64,000 bases of DNA from Schistocerca nitens (GCF_023898315.1 NC_064622.1:79795387-79859386), one strand, 5' to 3'; numbered from the stretch's first letter, positions 11,028 to 23,544 are shown. Notes: generated from the letters alone by a model not told the origin. Translations and numbers: made by a program.

Positions 11028-11225
11028 GGCGGTCTGGCAACACTGTCGCAACGCTCATGGTGTGGGAAGCCTTGGCAAGAGGTAACCAGTCTTTGGCTAC
11101 CGAAGGTCGACAAGTGAGCAACAGGGGCGGGTGTCAGCAGTACGGACACAGATGCTAGTGCGTATGGCCAACATTGGGGCAGCGTGGTGGAGTATGAGTC
11201 TGAGCTAGCAACTGACGGAACAATT

Positions 11226-11432
11226 GGAAATTTGGAAATTTGTGGTAAGGTCTTACAGAGCCAAACTGCTGAGGTCATCGGTCCCTCACCTTACGCACTA
11301 CTTAATCTAAACTAACCTACGCTAAGGCCAACACACACCACACCATGCCCGAGGGAGGACTCGAACCTCCGATGGGGGAAGCCACGCGGACTGTGACAAG
11401 CCGCCTGAGACCGCGTGGCTACCCCGTGCGAC
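11226..11432 (-). mobile_element. tRNA-derived SINE, second subfamily
   Basis: On the minus strand a tRNA-like head with B-box GGTTCGAGTCC precedes a body sharing the 'gggcatggtgtgtgt' and 'ctaagg-ttagt' core of the main SINE family, but with a different head. Possible short imperfect duplications (cggaacaatt at the left, cggaacattt at the right) flank it. Confidence 0.7.
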
Positions 11433-13480
11433 CGGAACATTTTGCCCAAATGAGGACATCAGTTCCTGGTCCAGGTGGACAGATGGCGCCTAGCGTCTTG
11501 GCTACAGGAGAGGCCTTGCTCGAACAGATGGGTACTGCCCATGGTGGCGGTGCCCAAAGAGAGTGACGTGAAAGTGGTGCTCGATAAAAACATTGGTTGT
11601 GCAGTTACTTGCATTCTGTTCGTAATCCACCTTCAAGCTATGCTAGCAGTTGGTGGGATCAATATTTTCCTCGTCGTTCCCATTTGTCGCATTGTGTTAA
11701 TGATAAATGTTTGTAAACTTGGTAAGTATTTACGCCCCACAACCGAAAACCACATCCAACATTTCTTGCGCTACAGGCTGAAGAGAATAAACTACATGCA
11801 CGAAAAGGACCAAGTGACGTTGATGAGCTATGTTGATTGCATTGTGCCAAAGAATCAAGATCCATTTTACATAGTTACGTTACATCACGTCTTAGGTGAA
11901 ACTTGAAGCGATCTGTTTCTGTATTTTGTAACTGAAGTGAGAGACAAGACAGAGGTGCTACTTATCAGAACGCATCACAGTTCTCTTCCTCACAATGTCG
12001 CTGGCAGAGAGGGCGGAAGTACGTTTGTGATGAACATTAACGAGAGCTATTCGGAGAGTAAAAGCCGATCAGGCGAGAAATGGAAACCACCGTAAAAATC
12101 CGATGAAGCCTTGCACAGATGTGTTGGGCAGTATATATGGGATGCCCATCGATCGCGTCATGTCGCTCTCTCTCAGTTTCGAGAGCACAGTGAGTACTTA
12201 AAGGTGCCCAAAACAATAGTGTCTCCCATCAAGTATGAGAGCCTGGTGAGAGATTTCGCCTGATGTAATGCAACACACACGACGTAACTGTCGTGCATTT
12301 CGTTCTTCTTGAGAGTTCTCGGCCGCACACTATAGGTGCAATGAAGATGATCCTCCAGCGTTTACGATGGTCGAGTGTTTGATCACCAAACGTACGGTCC
12401 ATCATTGGCACCCCTGAGTTTCATCTCTGCTATATTCACTGTTGCCTGCGAATACATTCTGGCACAGACAACGAACTGAAGACCAGCGTAGAGAATTGGT
12501 GGAACTGTGAGGCGGCTGCTTGGTACAACGCCACGACAAACGTCTAAGACAGAGCGGCGACTACAGAAGTAGCTGGAATGTGTAGCTAACTGTTGCAAAT
12601 AAAATATTTTCGATTTTCGCTGTCGTTTCGATTTCGGACCGATTGGAAATTACTTTCCGAAAACACCGGGTAGGGGGTGGTATGTCAGGAGCAGCACAAT
12701 AATCGACAACCATCTGGATTACAATGCGCACTGTCGTACTCACGTTGGTTCGCCCGCGCACACGTCGAAGGAGAAACGAGCATCATAGCGACCAGAAGCC
12801 ACAGCAAGGAGCCCATGGCCGCTGCATCTGTAATTGCTGTCGTAACACGAGAGACCGGCTACCGCTAGGCGTCCAAACTCGTGTTTATATTACGGAGCGT
12901 GCCAGTGGATAATGGCTTTATGGTTCCAGCAGACTCTTTCACTTAATGGCGCATTATCTTTCCATCAAACAATAACTGATATTTTTGACCTTTTCAGCTG
13001 CTTGAATTTTTTGTGTCCCATTCTGTACATTAGGATTATTTGTGTGTCGTCTTTTGTCGTTTGAACCCATCCGAACGAATGAACATCACACATACAGGGT
13101 GACTGTTATTAACGTTTAAAAAGACCCGAAGCGACGTAGATGAACCTGACAAAAATTAATGTAAGCTGTAAGGGGCCGAAAATGTCGGGAAATACCCCAA
13201 AAATTGATGAAAATTGTTGAACTTCTAGCCGCACGTGCTTCCCGACCCTGCCCTCGATGGTAGGAGGCAGTGCCACATATCGCACCGATCAGCTACTCTC
13301 TCTCCAAACACATTTTCTAAATGTAATATGTTGTAAACGTAGAAGTTACAGAATTATTGCCCTCGCTGTAACCAAGTAAACCCTTATCTAATTTTTTGAT
13401 TCTTACCTTTTGCCCCTTCTTTTTTTGTATACAGACTTTATTTAGTAGAGAACAACTATGTCATTTAGTAGTACTGATCT
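11433..13480. other. Duplicated non-coding segment
   Basis: From about 11,795 on, this matches 37,990-41,420 apart from the LINE inserted in copy B. I recognise no domain in any frame. The stretch from 13,095 (gggtgactgttattaacg) resembles the end of a DNA transposon, but I cannot find its partner end. Confidence 0.45.
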
Positions 13481-14890
13481 AATTCAGAAGGTTATACTTA
13501 TTTACACTGATGAACCAAATCATCGTGAGCGTCTGCTTAATAGTTCGTTTGTCTGTCTTTGTAACGAAATACGTCACTCAACCTGCGTATTAGGTATAGT
13601 GCAGTATGTTTGTAGCTTTGCGGTTACGTATTGCATTAGATGTCTACGCAAACGTCATGTAAGTCGCGTAAATAACGGGCCGCTGATTCGGGTATGCGGT
13701 GACGGCCCCGATAGAGATCCAGATGGGTACCATAGGATTTAAATCAGGTGAATTTGGTCGCCGAGACGTCAACGTGAGTGCTCCCTCAAACCACTGTAGC
13801 ACGGTTCTGGCTCCCAGTCATGGACAACTATGGTGCTGAAAGACGACATCGCCGTCGGGGAAGACATGAAGAATGAAGGGATACAGGTGGTTAGCAGCTT
13901 TCAGCCTGTCTTCGATTACTACCACACGTTCCATACAAGAGCGGAAGAATGACTCCCGTAGCATAATACTGCTCCCACCATACCTCGTCCATGGTGTGCT
14001 GCACGTTTCGAGCCGCCATTCACCTCGATGACGGCGTTTGTCGAGATGACCATCGACCTAGTGTAGCAAAACTGTAATTCACCCGAAGAGTCGACATGTT
14101 TCCATTGATCGACGGTCGAATCCCAATGGTCCCGTGCCCACTGCAATCGTAACTGATGACGTCGTTAGGTCAACACGTGAACACGAAGGGGTGGTCTGCT
14201 CTGGAGCTCCCTCTTCAACAACGCACGGTGAACGGTGTGCTTCGAAACTGTTGAGCGTGCACCAGCATTGTGCTCTTTCAGCAGAGATGTAAGAGATCTA
14301 CATATATCCTATTTTATGTAGCAGACAAGCGCTCGAACTCCACGTTGTGTGAAGAGTCGTGGACGTCCAACCATTTAGTGCCTGGTGGTAGTTTCACTGT
14401 GATTCTACCTCTTTTCGTAGATGCTGACGACAGTAGCACACGAACATTCGTCCAGCTTCGCCGTTTTCGATATAGTCAAAAATGTGTGTGAAATATTATG
14501 GGCTTAACTGCTAAGGTCATCAGTCACTCAGCTGACACACTACTTAACCTAAATTATCCTAAGGATAAATACACACACCCATGCCCGAGGAAGGAGTCGA
14601 ACCTCCACCGGGACCAACCGCACAGTCCATGACTGCAGCGCCTTAGACCACTCGGCTAATACCGCGCTGCTCGAGATAGTCGTTCACAGGCTCTACGTAA
14701 TAATAATATTGCCTTTGTCAAAGTCGCTTATCTCAATAGATTTTCCCATTTGCAGATCATATCTTCGCTAGGGTGACAGTCGCTCCGTGTCTCCCCAGGT
14801 TAAATACTTCAGTTACCGCGTCACGTGTCCGCAACGCCAGTAGGCGGCATCCAGCGCCCCGTTGGGCAGTGGTCATAATGTTTTGGCCTA
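13480..14890 (-). pseudogene. Degenerate Tc1-like transposon
   Basis: On the minus strand, from a terminal-repeat-like sequence at 14,867-14,887 (revcomp ending caaaacattatgaccactg), frames read FDKG near the N-terminus, SKHTVHRALLKRELQSRPPL and LRLQWARDHWDSTVDQWK in the middle, VFPDGDVV then RPNSPDLNPM near the third catalytic position, and SAARYLRDLHDVCVDI near the C-terminus. Numerous stops and shifts show great age. It is split by a SINE at 14,478-14,670; copy B (41,420-42,560) is not. Confidence 0.75.
14478..14670 (-). mobile_element. tRNA-derived SINE, third subfamily, inside the Tc1 relic
   Basis: The minus strand has a tRNA-like head with the B-box-like GAGGTTCGACTCC and a body shared with 21,948-22,127. 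Near-perfect 11-bp duplications tcgatatagtc (14,467-14,477) and tcgagatagtc (14,671-14,681) flank it. Copy B at about 42,377 shows the uninterrupted tcgagatagtcg. Confidence 0.9.
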
Positions 14891-15159
14891 TTTGTGTTTT
14901 TGTGACGCAGTATGGTGTAATGTGTAAGTGTAAATGTAACACTGTAAATAAAGAACAGTCAAATGTCGCTACTGACCTTAAAGAAATATATTATGACTGT
15001 GACCCTGCTTTATGAAAAAATTATTAAAAATATGGTAGGATTTAATTGCACTGTAGTTTGCAGAAACCAGTGGAGACAGTGGGAATGATCAATAAAATAA
15101 TAAATATTACCTAAATGTAAACACTAAGCAGAAAAAAAAGAAAAGAAAAAAATGCTACC

Positions 15160-15300
15160 CGCCCAAGGCATGACTCGAACGTTGAGCCCCTGCGCTGTAG
15201 TCGCTTACATAGACCCGGAGCCAGGTGAATGATTGACTTGGACGGGCATGACCAGGTGCGAGAGATCGATAGGCACCAAGGCAGTAAGTGCGACGAGATG
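15160..15300 (-). repeat. tRNA-like repeat fragment
   Basis: The minus strand carries a B-box-like cgttcgagtcatgcc and a preceding stem-like segment. A paralogue lies at 42,815-42,960. It is too diverged to call a tRNA gene. Confidence 0.35.
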
Positions 15301-15589
15301 CGTCATCTGGTGACCCGAGAAGTTTAACGTTAGTCATCAGGCCATTTCCAGATGTTTTCAGCTCCATGTACCTTACAGTTGTCTCAAACACATCTACGTG
15401 CTTCGAGGGTTTTCAAACTTCAATAATAATCTCTCAATATGTTATTCTATATGCCTTGACAGCCACTCAGATCATTTCAGGGCGTACGCACTCTCTTTCT
15501 TGAACCGTAGCAGGGATCCAGTATGATGTGACGAGCAATAAGTGTGGTGGACATGGGGCACAACGTAAGTAGGGTGCGACAACATGAGG

Positions 15590-15780
15590 ATTTGTGTCGA
15601 AAGGAAAGGGTTCTGGGATACTTGAAGCGCTTAAAGCGGCCGCTCGTGGAAAGTCGGAAATCGGAGTTGGAGTCTTGGTCCAACACAAATTTTGAGTTGT
15701 CACCAGTGAATTCATTTCAGCGTCCAGTTATGGCCGATGTGAGTATTTATTTCATTTCAAACTGTACATAAGGGCTGTCA
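15590..15780 (+). repeat. tRNA-related repeat fragment
   Basis: The phrase gcgcttaaagcggc...gctcgtggaaag followed by an eroded B-box-like segment is clearer in the paralogue (43,250-43,300, ggggttcgagtctt). I take it as an old tRNA-derived repeat shared by both copies of the duplication. Confidence 0.45.
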
Positions 15781-15849
15781 CAAGATAGTCTAAAGATCTG
15801 GAACGGCGATCTGTATATGGTAATTTACAAATAGACATCTCTACCACAT

Positions 15850-16920
15850 GCACAGGGGCCATACTTCGCTAAAAGATATGAGACATCTAACTCTACATCT
15901 ACGTACTTATTATGAAATACTATTTGCAGCCCATAGTAGAGGGTACTTCCCACTGTACCAGTTATTACCTCTTTTGCCCGTTCCATTTACTTATGGAACG
16001 TGGAAACATTGTCTGCTTAAATGCCTCTTCGCGCGCTGTTATTAATCTAGTACTGTCTTCGTGATATCTACGGGACTGTACGTAGCGAGTTGTATGCTAT
16101 TTCTTCATTCATCATCTGAAATGGTTCTTGAAAAACGCTAAGTAGAATTTCAAGGGACAGTTTGCCCCAATCTTCAAGAATTTTGCAGTTCTTTCAGTAT
16201 CACTGTTGTGTTCTCCCTTAAGTCATACAAAGCTGTGACCGTTCGTGTTGCCCTTTTGTTTTGCAGACGGTCTATGTATCCTGTTAGTCCTGTTTCGTAC
16301 GGGCCCCACATATTTGACCAGTGTTGTAGCATGATGTGTTGCACAAGTTATTTGTGAGCAGTCTCCATTGTAGGCTGATTGCACTTCCTTAGTATTGTAC
16401 TAATAAGTCGAAGTTTGTCACCTGCTTTAATTAAGACTGAGCTTATGTGATCGTTCTACGTCATTCTCATACAAAGAGATACATCCACTAATTTGTATGA
16501 GATAACCGACTCCAGATGTTCAACGTTAACTGGTTGGTTGTATAATCCTATGTTGAAATTAGTATCCTGTTGCTGAGTAACATCCCTATCTTAGGAAACT
16601 ATCTGTTTTCTTTTGCTGATGTAGATAACTGTATCATCTGTGAAAAGTTTGAGGTTACTGCTAATATCGTCTGCAAGGAGATTAATGTACAACTTGAACA
16701 GCAAGGATACCAAAAAATTTGCGTGGCGAACATCTGAAGTTACTTGTGCATCTGCTGATGACTCTCTATCCAAGAAAGCGGACATTTCCTCCGTACGAAT
16801 GGAATCCTCAATGCAAATTTCTCTTGTTGCGCTATACGATCGTGCTTTCGATACTAAATGGTGTTATGTACTGATTAAATGCTTTTCGAATTCAAAAAAT
16901 AGTGAAAGACAGTAAGTAAG
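15850..16920 (-). pseudogene. Degenerate CR1-like LINE, copy A
   Basis: The minus strand gives LFKLYINLLADDISSN, LKLFTDDTVIY (palm with one catalytic Asp pair, FTDD instead of FADD) and, further on, CGPYETGLTGYIDRLQNKRATRTVTA. The 3' end near 15,880 reads acgtagatgtagagttag on the minus strand. It is older than the LINEs at 8,347 and 38,669 and is present in both duplicate copies. Confidence 0.7.
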
Positions 16921-17760
16921 GTAATAAGTGTAACGACATGATCTTAACATATGTAACGAACCTCATGAAAATCTAGATGATGCAGCTGTTAATGCTGTAG
17001 AGGGAAACATACCAAGTACGATTGTCCTACATAGAGGAGCTATTACCAGTATAATAATGTTCACTGACCTTTTATGTTGAATAGGTGAGGTTTCTAAATT
17101 GACTGTCTTTCCAGCTCAGAATTATAAGATTATCGGCGCAATGTACTGACGGTTGGCACTATTGCAGTGGGTCACCTCTGTCGCAAAGGTACGGCAGTGT
17201 CACGTGACAGGTTGGGCACGTGATGTGTGCAGAGAGCAGTTGTGGAGTTATCGACAGGCAGCCGAAAGCGTCAGCACAATTCCACGGAGTTGTGTATTAT
17301 TGTGCGCCTGAGGTGGAAATAATGTTGAGAGTGGAGTGTTAGCTCTTGGAGAAAGTGCACTTATTTCAGGAGAACCAGACAGTACAGTGGTTATCTGGTA
17401 CTGTGTCTGCGGGCATCTTGTTTATGCTAGCCTGTGTTTCAACACGAAACTGATGGAAGGCATCGAGAAGACCCGGTGGGTCGGGAGCAGTTTCAGACAC
17501 ACATTACGGGGACCACTAAGCATGGCTGTGGTTGCCTGGATGTGAAGACACAACTGCTTTGGCCAAGGAGTCCCGTGGTGGTCAGTGGCACTGGCAGGTT
17601 TCTTGCATGATGGTGGTTCTGCCACTCCTGTACTGATATGAGTTCTTGGAGTTCTTGTGATGTGGTACAAATTGGTTTCTGCATTTCTGCTGTATGTGTT
17701 TGTTAAAAATGATTAACTTTGAAAGCATGTTGTGAGGCACAGCGCAAGTTAGGTATTTTA
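16920..17760. other. Duplicated non-coding segment
   Basis: Matches about 44,700-45,400. A 69-codon frame at 17,336-17,545 has a close paralogue at about 45,127-45,349, but neither shows a recognisable domain. About 150 bp (17,533-17,680) is absent from copy B. Confidence 0.45.
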
Positions 17761-18998
17761 CGAGCATGAGTCAAATGAAGACCTTAATTATTTCTTTAAA
17801 TAATTTTTACTGTGCAGAAGTGGTACAAAGCTGAATCACTTTTCAACATAACTCCCCCACGCTCAATGAAAGTCCTCCAGCGCTTAAAAAGTGCATACAT
17901 TCCATTAGAAAAAAATTCTTTTGGTAGTCTGCGCAACCACCCGCGCACTGCGTGGCATACCTCTTCATCAGAACGGAACTTCTTTCCTCCCATTGCGTCT
18001 TTGTGTGGTCCAAACATATGGAAATAACTTGGGGCAAAGACTGGTGAGTATGGTGGATGAGGAAGACACTCAAAATGCAGGTCTGTGATTGTTGCAACTG
18101 TTGTACGGGCAGTGTGGGGCCTTGCACTGTGATGTTGCAAAAGGACACCTGCTGACAGCAATTCACGTCGCTTGGATTTGATTGCAGGCCGCAGATGATT
18201 TTTTAGGAGATCTGTGTGTGATGCACTGGTGACAGTGGTCCCTCTAGGCATGTAATGCTCCAAAATGACGCCTTTTTCCTCCCAAAAGACAGTCAGCATA
18301 ACCTTCCCTGTTGATGATTCTGTTTGAAATTTCTTTGGTTTTGGTGATGAGGAATGGCGCCATTCCTTGCTCGCTATCTTCGTTTCCGGTTGGTGGAAGT
18401 GAACCCAGGTTTCGTCCCCAGTAACGATTCTTGCAAGGAGGCCATCAAATTCTCTTTCAATGCGCCGAAGAAGTTCTTCACAAGCATCAACACCTCGTTT
18501 TCTCATTTCAAGAGTCAGCTGCCGTGGCACCCATCTTGTAGACAGTTTGTGAAACCGGAGCACATCATGCTCAATGGGGTGTGCTGACCCATGACTAATC
18601 TGTAAACATGCTGCAACGTCATTCCTTGTAACTCCGCGGTTTTCCTTCGCTATGGCTTCACCTGCTGCAATGTTCTGTGGAGTCACAAGTCGCTATGCCT
18701 GACCTGGACGAAGAGCATCTTCCATTGAAGTCACACCATGTGCAAACTTCCTACTAAATTCGCCTGCTGCTGTAACAAACATGCATCACCGTACTGAACC
18801 TTCATTCGTCTAAGTCGCAAGTGAGGCGGCCGGCCATCTTTATACTGATACTGCGATGGTATGTGTGCATCCGCACTATGCTGCCACCTACAGGCCATTC
18901 TGCACGCTGTTTGTAGCACGCTTACCAACTTACAGGATAACAGCGCGAAATTTCGATTTGTTATTACAAATGTAAGGTTTCCATTTGACTCACTGTTG
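17761..18998 (-). mobile_element. mariner-type transposon, copy A
   Basis: Ends read tgagtcaaatgaagaccttaa (17,767) and, inverted, tgagtcaaatggaaacctta (from 18,992). TA dinucleotides sit at 17,759-17,760 and 18,999-19,000. Copy B (45,403-46,004) keeps only the half encoding the C-terminus. Confidence 0.8.
17796..18686 (-). pseudogene. mariner transposase with substituted catalytic residues
   Basis: A 296-residue open frame begins after an in-frame stop that cuts off the true N-terminus (RPGQA lies just upstream). HTH remnants (VTRNDVAACLQISHGSAH) precede the core. The first Asp is kept (IVTGDETWVHFH). The second is His (LLQHHSARPHTA) and the third is Tyr (SPVFAPSYFHMF), where mariners have Asp in both. 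The long open frame is therefore misleading: the enzyme would be inactive. The paralogue in copy B has QHDSAR at the second position, so that loss happened after the duplication. Confidence 0.88.
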
Positions 18999-18999
18999 T

Positions 19000-20690
19000 A
19001 CGTTGATGCCGCCTCTTCAGATTGAAAATACCTAGCAGTTATCTCTGCTTGTATACTGACTCAGCTTCTGACTGTTGTTTCTTCTGAGGGATGCAATAGA
19101 CTGTGTTTCATCCACTATAACAATTGATACGTGTGTGAACCGGCTGTTGGACTGTGTTAAAGGTATTTATGTTTCAGGGGAGAAAAAGGCAACATTTTCA
19201 TATGTATAAAGGAGGACCGTGAACGTAGCTTGTATCGTATGAATGAGTAATGAAAATGGGAAATAGTATTTTTAAACCATATTTTGAAGGTTTATACAAA
19301 ATACTTGCTGTGGATTTGACAAATCTGGTTAATTTTCAGCTTGTTGTCTTTTTGGAGTTTGTGAAGTTTAGTAATCTCATTTCGCATTTTCGTTCTCTCT
19401 TGCGAAAGAATTTCTTATGAAGGCTTAGTAGGTTTGTTTAACATTTGGTTGAGTTTTATGTAGAATGTCGTTGTAAGTTATGTGATGATTGTATGTATCT
19501 GCTTAAAGTAATCAAATTTTGGAAATTCTTTAACGCTACTGAGATATTTTTGTCATCTTTATTAATGGGCTATTGTGGTAACTGAGGATAAGGTATTCTT
19601 AATTTAAAGTAATAAGTTTCAAGACACAGGTCAGCATCTGTAAGGTTTTATTGATTGTATTGTCAGATGCTTGATTTCTTGTTATTAAAATCTTACTTAC
19701 GTTAAACTGGCTCACTGTTGGACTGAAGGGAAACGATTAAAGCTGGTTTAATGTGATACGTGTGCTAATGTTACTGATACTGAAAAACGCTTGAGATGAT
19801 TTTGGATGGAAATTACATATATTACATACAATAAAAATATGTATTTGAAAATAAATCTCCGAACCTTGGTTGTAGATCTGTCCACTGTCCCAGTCAGCCA
19901 CGGAAAGGTGTCAGTAACGTCACACGTGTCCAGTTTTGTACCAGGTAACGTGATTTGGGAGAGGACACTGGTATGTTTGGGACTGAGTGTGGTCCAGCTG
20001 AAAAATTTATTTATTTTTCAGTTTCTTCCTTTATTTATTTTGTCCAGTTCGCCTCAAACTTCATTAACTAGTCTTGCGATCCGACGGCATCCTGTACCAA
20101 CTGGCGTGCTTGCAGCAACAACGCGCGCCTCGCAGAAGCTGAGCGTAAGCGGCCACTGGAAAGGGGACTCACTGGTTCAGACATCTTTACAACCTAAGTG
20201 GTCTCATACCAACTGACGCTATAGGCAGCAAACATTTAAAATCATTAAAAAACATTTGTTCGAACACATTCAACCGGACAAAAAGACTGAGTAATCATTC
20301 AATTAAGGCCTCTAAATTTCACGCCATATAAAATCGGAAATGCACTATGATTAAGAAACCACACTGGCCACAACATAGTCACATACAAGTTCACGTACAC
20401 AATTAGGACTCACATTAACTACACGATAGTAGACAATAGTCACTCTGTAAGCTAAATCCAAGCTACTTAACTAGAGCGCTCATTGCTAACTTAGCGCCAC
20501 TTAACCTGTGCCAGTAGGTATTATATTAGCTTGGCACACGCAATTTCGTAATGTTTTTGTTTTACATGTTGGTATTCCGTTTGCAATGGGCTTATTTATC
20601 GATTGTCATTATTTATTTGTTGTTCACTGTTGCCATTTGAGTTTAAATATTGTCATTTTGTCATCTGGAGATAACGAACTGTGGACACTA
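19000..20690. other. Duplicated AT-rich non-coding segment
   Basis: From 19,160 this matches 46,235-47,840. I see no coding domain. The last ~400 bp probably form the 5' untranslated part of the mariner that follows. Confidence 0.45.
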
Positions 20691-21298
20691 GAAAATGGAG
20701 TGTCAAATGGAGAAATCGGCACATTTCCGACATATTCTTCTGTCTGACTTTAAGAGGTGAGCTAATAACGGAACCAACCAGAAACATTTTCATCGTGTAT
20801 GGGGATAATGCCACTGGAAAGATCGCGGCGAGAAAATGTTGTTCTTAGTGACTCTCCACATTCCAAAAGACCTTCGACGTTTCTTGAAAATCGTTTAAAC
20901 ACATCAATTGTCAACGATCCACGCATTATGTTCGAGAACTGGCAAATGTGATGAACTATGATCATTCCACCATCGTGCGATATTTGCATGCAATGAGGAA
21001 GGTTCAAAAAATCGGGTGTGCGGGTACTGCATACTCTAAGCCAAAATCACAAAAATCAGTGGGTGACCGTATGTGAAATTCTGCTTGTTCGGTCATCAGC
21101 TGGCTCGTGTACAGCACCGATCATTCCTGTCCTGTATCGTTACTGCTAACGAGAAATGAGGTCTTCTTTACGTTAACAAGAGTACAAAGACCTGTGCACA
21201 TCCATAAAAGATAATGTAATGAATCTGGCGTAACATTGACGGTGTGTTCTATCAAAAATTGCTTCCCCGATTTGTGAAGATCACTGCTGACATTTATT
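20690..21298 (+). pseudogene. mariner transposase, N-terminal part, copy A
   Basis: The start region encodes MECQMEKSAHFRHILLSDF, the N-terminal domain typical of the mariner clade that includes SETMAR-like elements, then breaks into several frames. It follows the sequence at 47,850-48,480 closely but stops at about 21,298, before the catalytic C-terminal part, and adjoins unrelated sequence. This truncation marks the right edge of duplication copy A. Confidence 0.75.
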
Positions 21299-21764
21299 GG
21301 GCTCTTCGCAGATTTTTTTGTTTGCCATCCGGTCAATGGTGGTACGGATTCCACCCTTAAGTTTTATTTAATGGCTTCCGAAGCCTCACACTTTGCTGTC
21401 TTTCTTTTGGTCCTTTGTTGCAACTATCAGAATGTTTTCAGTTAGGTGCGTGGCCAGTTCGATGCAAGGATTGTACTTATTAGTTCCAGTTACTTACTGC
21501 TTAAAAAGAAAAATATTTAAATAAATAAAATAACAAAAAACAAGTAACCAAATAAAAATAAATGGAAATAAACATTCAAAAATCTAAAAATGTTGCATCC
21601 CTTGTGCCACATCCCCAGGAATGGGAGCGAGGAGACATTGTGACCAGGCGACTCATGCCCACCCTTCCTCCGCCACCCCGCGACCTTAAAGAAAAAAAGA
21701 AAAAAAAGGCTGCTGCGATATCAAACCCACATTCAAACTTTAAAAAATTGGTAAAAACAGCGTA
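21299..21764. other. Non-coding, no gene recognised
   Basis: AT-rich sequence following the mariner break. I see nothing I can support here. Confidence 0.4.
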
Positions 21765-21866
21765 AGGTCCCGACTTCGACTCACGGTATTGCACACAAGT
21801 ATAATCTGCCAGGAAGTTTCATATCAGCGCACACTCCGCTGCAGAGTTAAAATCTCATTCTAAAAA
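21765..21866 (+). repeat. Fragment of a tRNA-linked repeat
   Basis: Contains ggtcccgacttcgactcacg (B-box-like) and then 'aatctgccaggaagtttcat' and 'cactccgctgcagagt', a block I recognise as a widespread locust repeat. Only the 3' part is present. Confidence 0.55.
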
Positions 21867-21947
21867 CATGCTGCTTCTAACCAAGCTTAAACTGGTGGTG
21901 ATCTAGTTTGTGAGGCAATTCGAAAACAGATGGTACATAAAAAGAAA

Positions 21948-22127
21948 AAAATATGGGAATTTTAACTGCTAAGGTCATCAGTCCCTAAGCTTACACACTG
22001 CTTAACCTAAATTATCCTACGGACAAACTCACACACCCAAGCCCGTTTGAGGACTCGAACCTCCACCGGGACCAGCCGCACAGTCCATGACTGCAGCGCC
22101 CAGACCGCTCGGCTAATCCCGCGTGGC
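21948..22127 (-). mobile_element. tRNA-derived SINE, third subfamily
   Basis: Same subfamily as 14,478-14,670. Perfect 12-bp duplications cataaaaagaaa occur at 21,936-21,947 and 22,128-22,139. Confidence 0.93.
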
Positions 22128-22139
22128 CATAAAAAGAAA

Positions 22140-23285
22140 GCCCTTCACTGAAGTGATCAATCTTATGGGAGAGCTCTGGTTACCATTATTTTTAAGAGAG
22201 ATGAGAAATTGCGAGAACAGCTTGTGGAAGTGCATAGGAATTACACGAAACGCAGAACTTCTTGAGGTGACCTTATTTAAAATTATATCATTTTACAGGT
22301 AGAATGAAGCGCCTAGTAAATACCGAAAGTAGAACTTCGGCAAAAATAAGTGGAAAATGACTGGCATAAAAACAAAATATCAGTTCTCGTTTGAGCAAGC
22401 GATCAGCCATCACCTATTGGAATCACTGACAATTGTCCAGCATTAGAAGCGTGTATCTGGAGTGATCACAGAGATTCAGATTTTCTTGAAAAGTGTAATA
22501 CACGCAAAAAAGATTACGCTTACAAAACCCTTACTCGGCAAATTATTGAGTATTGTTCGTCAGTCTGCGAGCCTTCTTGTACTAATAAAAGACTGCAGAA
22601 ACTATAATCTCCAAGATGTTATGACGACAGTGATAGAATTGGAGAAATTGAGGTTAATGATGGGGCCTCAGAAGTTTTTCAGTTCCATGTATACTTTGTG
22701 TGTAGGTTAGCAAAGCTAAGGTAATGTGGGGGTTGTGGAGGGGGGTAGGTGGCAGGGAGAGAGGAATGATATAGGTCCCCTGTATAGCCTGTACCTCGGC
22801 GTACGAAATACGTATGGAGATATTCACAGGACAATTTACAGGCCTTTAGCTACAACTTAATCATTAGCGTAAAAAGGCCTTACCGTCCGTTATTTTATTG
22901 GAAACACTTCGAAAGCTGTGTGGGGAAATTAATCCTAAACCCACACTTCAGTAAAGTGATAGTTTCAACTAATTATAGTTTGGGTTCCAGAGGGAATGAC
23001 AGACGGAGGTAGCTACAAAATTAAATAATTACCACAGAAAATCAAGAGGCGACTATGGAATGAGATGATCATGTTACTTAAACGCTAAAGCTTCGGTACT
23101 CGCCCTGATGGAACATTCAGAACCGACCAGCAACCGCGTCGTCCTCTCGTAGTGGCTACATTTGGAAGCAGTATGGAGGGATTCAGGAGCAGCACACCGC
23201 TCTCTCCTGGCCGTTGTCCTCCTCAAAGCAGTGAGACACGCTAGCGATGTAGCTACGGAGGAGGTAGATCGTGCCAGCTCTCTTT
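22140..23285. other. No gene recognised
   Basis: An 82-codon frame at 22,462-22,710 has no domain I know. Around 22,870-23,000 the words RPYRPLFYWKHFESCVGKL hint at a very old LINE reverse transcriptase, but I would not call it. Confidence 0.35.
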
Positions 23286-23289
23286 TAAA

Positions 23290-23540
23290 TAATGACCTTT
23301 CAGTACGAAGGATTTTCCTCGGCGATAGAGAAGGAAGGTTAGGGTTTAACGACATCGAGGTCAAGTTAGAGATGGAGCACAAGATCGGAATGTTTCAAGG
23401 ATGGGAAAGGAAATCAGCGGTATTCTTTCAAGGGACTGAGTTTGCCTTGGAGCGGTTTAAGCAAATGACGGAAAACGTAAATCTGCGTGACCGGACGCGG
23501 ATTTGAACAGCCATCCTACAGAATGCGAGTCCAGTGTGGA
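23290..23540 (-). mobile_element. tRNA-derived SINE-like repeat, fourth family
   Basis: The minus strand starts with cacactggactcgcattc and a B-box-like gttcaaatccgcgtccgg, a tRNA-derived head missing its first ~25 bases, followed by a body ending 'aatccttcgta'. I recognise it as a common insect repeat; no clear target duplications. Confidence 0.6.
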
Positions 23541-23544
23541 ATGT

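Larger units (their letters stand above)
595..21298 (+). repeat. Copy A of a ~20-kb direct duplication
   Basis: This interval matches 29,900-48,490 in the same order and orientation. Comparing by eye, well-aligned stretches (for example 2,581-2,640 against 33,953-34,012) look more than 90% identical. Collinear anchors are 616/29,917, 1,869/32,960, 2,581/33,953, 5,224/37,077, 11,795/37,990, 12,480/40,390, 13,440/41,380, 15,540/43,160, 17,000/44,780, 19,160/46,235 and 20,700/47,850. Similarity ends in the mariner at about 21,298. Copy A alone carries the SINEs at 1,664 and 14,478, the mariner at 3,889 and a ~6-kb segment at 5,822-11,790. It could be a true segmental duplication, one unit of a larger tandem repeat, or two haplotypes assembled in series. 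Confidence 0.85.

Noticed and set aside
13458-13742. 94-codon plus-strand frame repeated at 41,398-41,655
   Set aside because: Although present in both copies, it overlaps the antisense C-terminal part of a Tc1 relic, the downstream parts differ, and I see no domain.
15160-15300. tRNA gene on the minus strand
   Set aside because: Only a B-box-like word is convincing; I could not fold a full cloverleaf, and the same sequence is part of the duplicated repeat block.
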